NCBI GenBank assembly: GCA_030144725.1
Contig: JASKMD010000028.1
Coordinates: forward strand, 6,287,911 to 6,351,910
Direction: 5' to 3'
Source of the DNA: Haematococcus lacustris
Taxonomy: Eukaryota > Chlorophyta > Chlorophyceae > Chlamydomonadales > Haematococcaceae
DNA: 64,000 bases
Part shown: positions 63,358 through 64,000 of the stretch, in pieces
Numbering within the stretch: position 1 is the first letter of the stretch
Layout: each line of letters starts with the position of its first letter
Translations under genes and position numbers: made by a program
Notes under the pieces: generated by a model
The model's input: only the letters and a program-made list of their open reading frames with translations
Told to the model about the DNA's origin: nothing
The model's database searches: none

Positions 63358-64000
63358 TCCGCGGCGATGCTAAGGGCAGGAGGCTAAGCAGGAGGCTAAG
63401 CTGCAAAGCTCACCGTTTTGTTTTACACTTTGCAAAACTGACATTTCCTGCACAGGTGAGTGTGCTTTCCGGTGCTCCCGTAGCAACATCGGTGCCCTTC
63501 CGTAGGTCAGCAACAGGGACCCAATGATGCTGTTCGAGCGAGGCACACAACCGCCCCCACCCTCAGCCGCCCCCCCTTCCCACGCGACGGAGGGGTGGGG
63601 TTGCCACATGAGCGTGCACATGGTCGTAAGGGTGTAACGGGCAACACGCTGCAGCTGAGGCAATGGATGGTGTGCGCCAAAGGCGCTTGACCAAGTCATC
63701 GCCACCGCCTGGAGATTACCTGCCAAAGGGTGGTGGCAACCCTATCGTAGGGCTTGTGCTGCACCTGGGGTGATTTGTTTCATCCCGAACAATGGCTGGT
63801 CAGTGGTCTTGCTTTCAAGCGATGTGTGCCCTGTGCTGCTGCAAGCCACAAGACGCCATTGACTGCTGCCATTCACGCCGACCAGGCTGTGCATGCCCTT
63901 GCCTTCTAAGGGACGGAATCCATAGTTTCTGTTAGCGCTGTTGCTTCTCACAATGTCTTGCACACATGGAGGGAAAGCATCACAGAACGGCAGGTTTCAT
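63358..64000. other. Window end: aminotransferase upstream flank and a possible exon
   Basis: On the minus strand at 63960-63770 a frame reads IVRSNSANRNYGFRPLEGKG then GVNGSSQWRLVACSSTGHTS, which looks protein-like. It is not recognised, has no ATG start in the window and may belong to a gene beyond the right edge. The rest is the 5' flank of the aminotransferase. Confidence 0.3.

Overview
The window reads as nuclear DNA of a chlamydomonadalean green alga. It is GC-rich and its genes are cut into many short exons by GT-AG (occasionally GC-AG) introns. The introns are packed with simple repeats, TTAGGG-like tracts occur inside genes, and TnpB-like (Fanzor) C-terminal remnants are dispersed through it. 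A Haematococcus-like species is my best guess, based on recalled repeat families; it is an inference, not something the sequence proves. All gene models below were built by hand from protein motifs plus splice-site phase, without transcripts.

Layout. 1-0.9 kb: a small RING-finger gene (minus) followed at its 3' side by a ~178-bp hairpin. 2.4-11.5 kb: a RINT1/MAG2/Tip20-type ER-Golgi tethering factor (minus, at least 18 exons). 11.7-14.0 kb: a near-perfect palindrome with 1,097-bp arms and a 70-bp spacer, each arm carrying a two-exon gene for a protein with two HNH/EndoVII-like zinc domains. 15.8-29.3 kb: a 21-exon, 1,657-residue receptor-type nucleotide cyclase (minus) with an N-terminal membrane anchor, a bacterial-type solute-binding ectodomain, a transmembrane helix and two complementary class III cyclase domains. 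One of its introns holds a decayed hAT-like transposon and another a Fanzor remnant. 29.3-34.7 kb: a transposon graveyard with a LINE fragment, Fanzor remnants and a 2,650-bp element with 15-bp terminal inverted repeats and a 7-bp target-site duplication.

35.4-37.0 kb: a complete hypoxanthine phosphoribosyltransferase gene (minus, 7 exons). 37.7-41.8 kb: a WSS1/WLM-type DNA-protein-crosslink metalloprotease (plus, 8 exons) whose C-terminus carries two SUMO-interaction-like motifs. 43.6-53.2 kb: a ~920-residue protein of unknown function, probably plastid-targeted and membrane-anchored (minus). 54.6-63.4 kb: a class III PLP aminotransferase (minus, 14 exons) with a Fanzor remnant lying antisense in its second intron.

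The host genes are unrelated housekeeping or signalling genes, not a pathway cluster. The most unusual content is the palindromic HNH gene pair, a conserved and apparently covarying hairpin region just downstream of three Fanzor-like ORF ends, and the solute-binding-protein/cyclase receptor.
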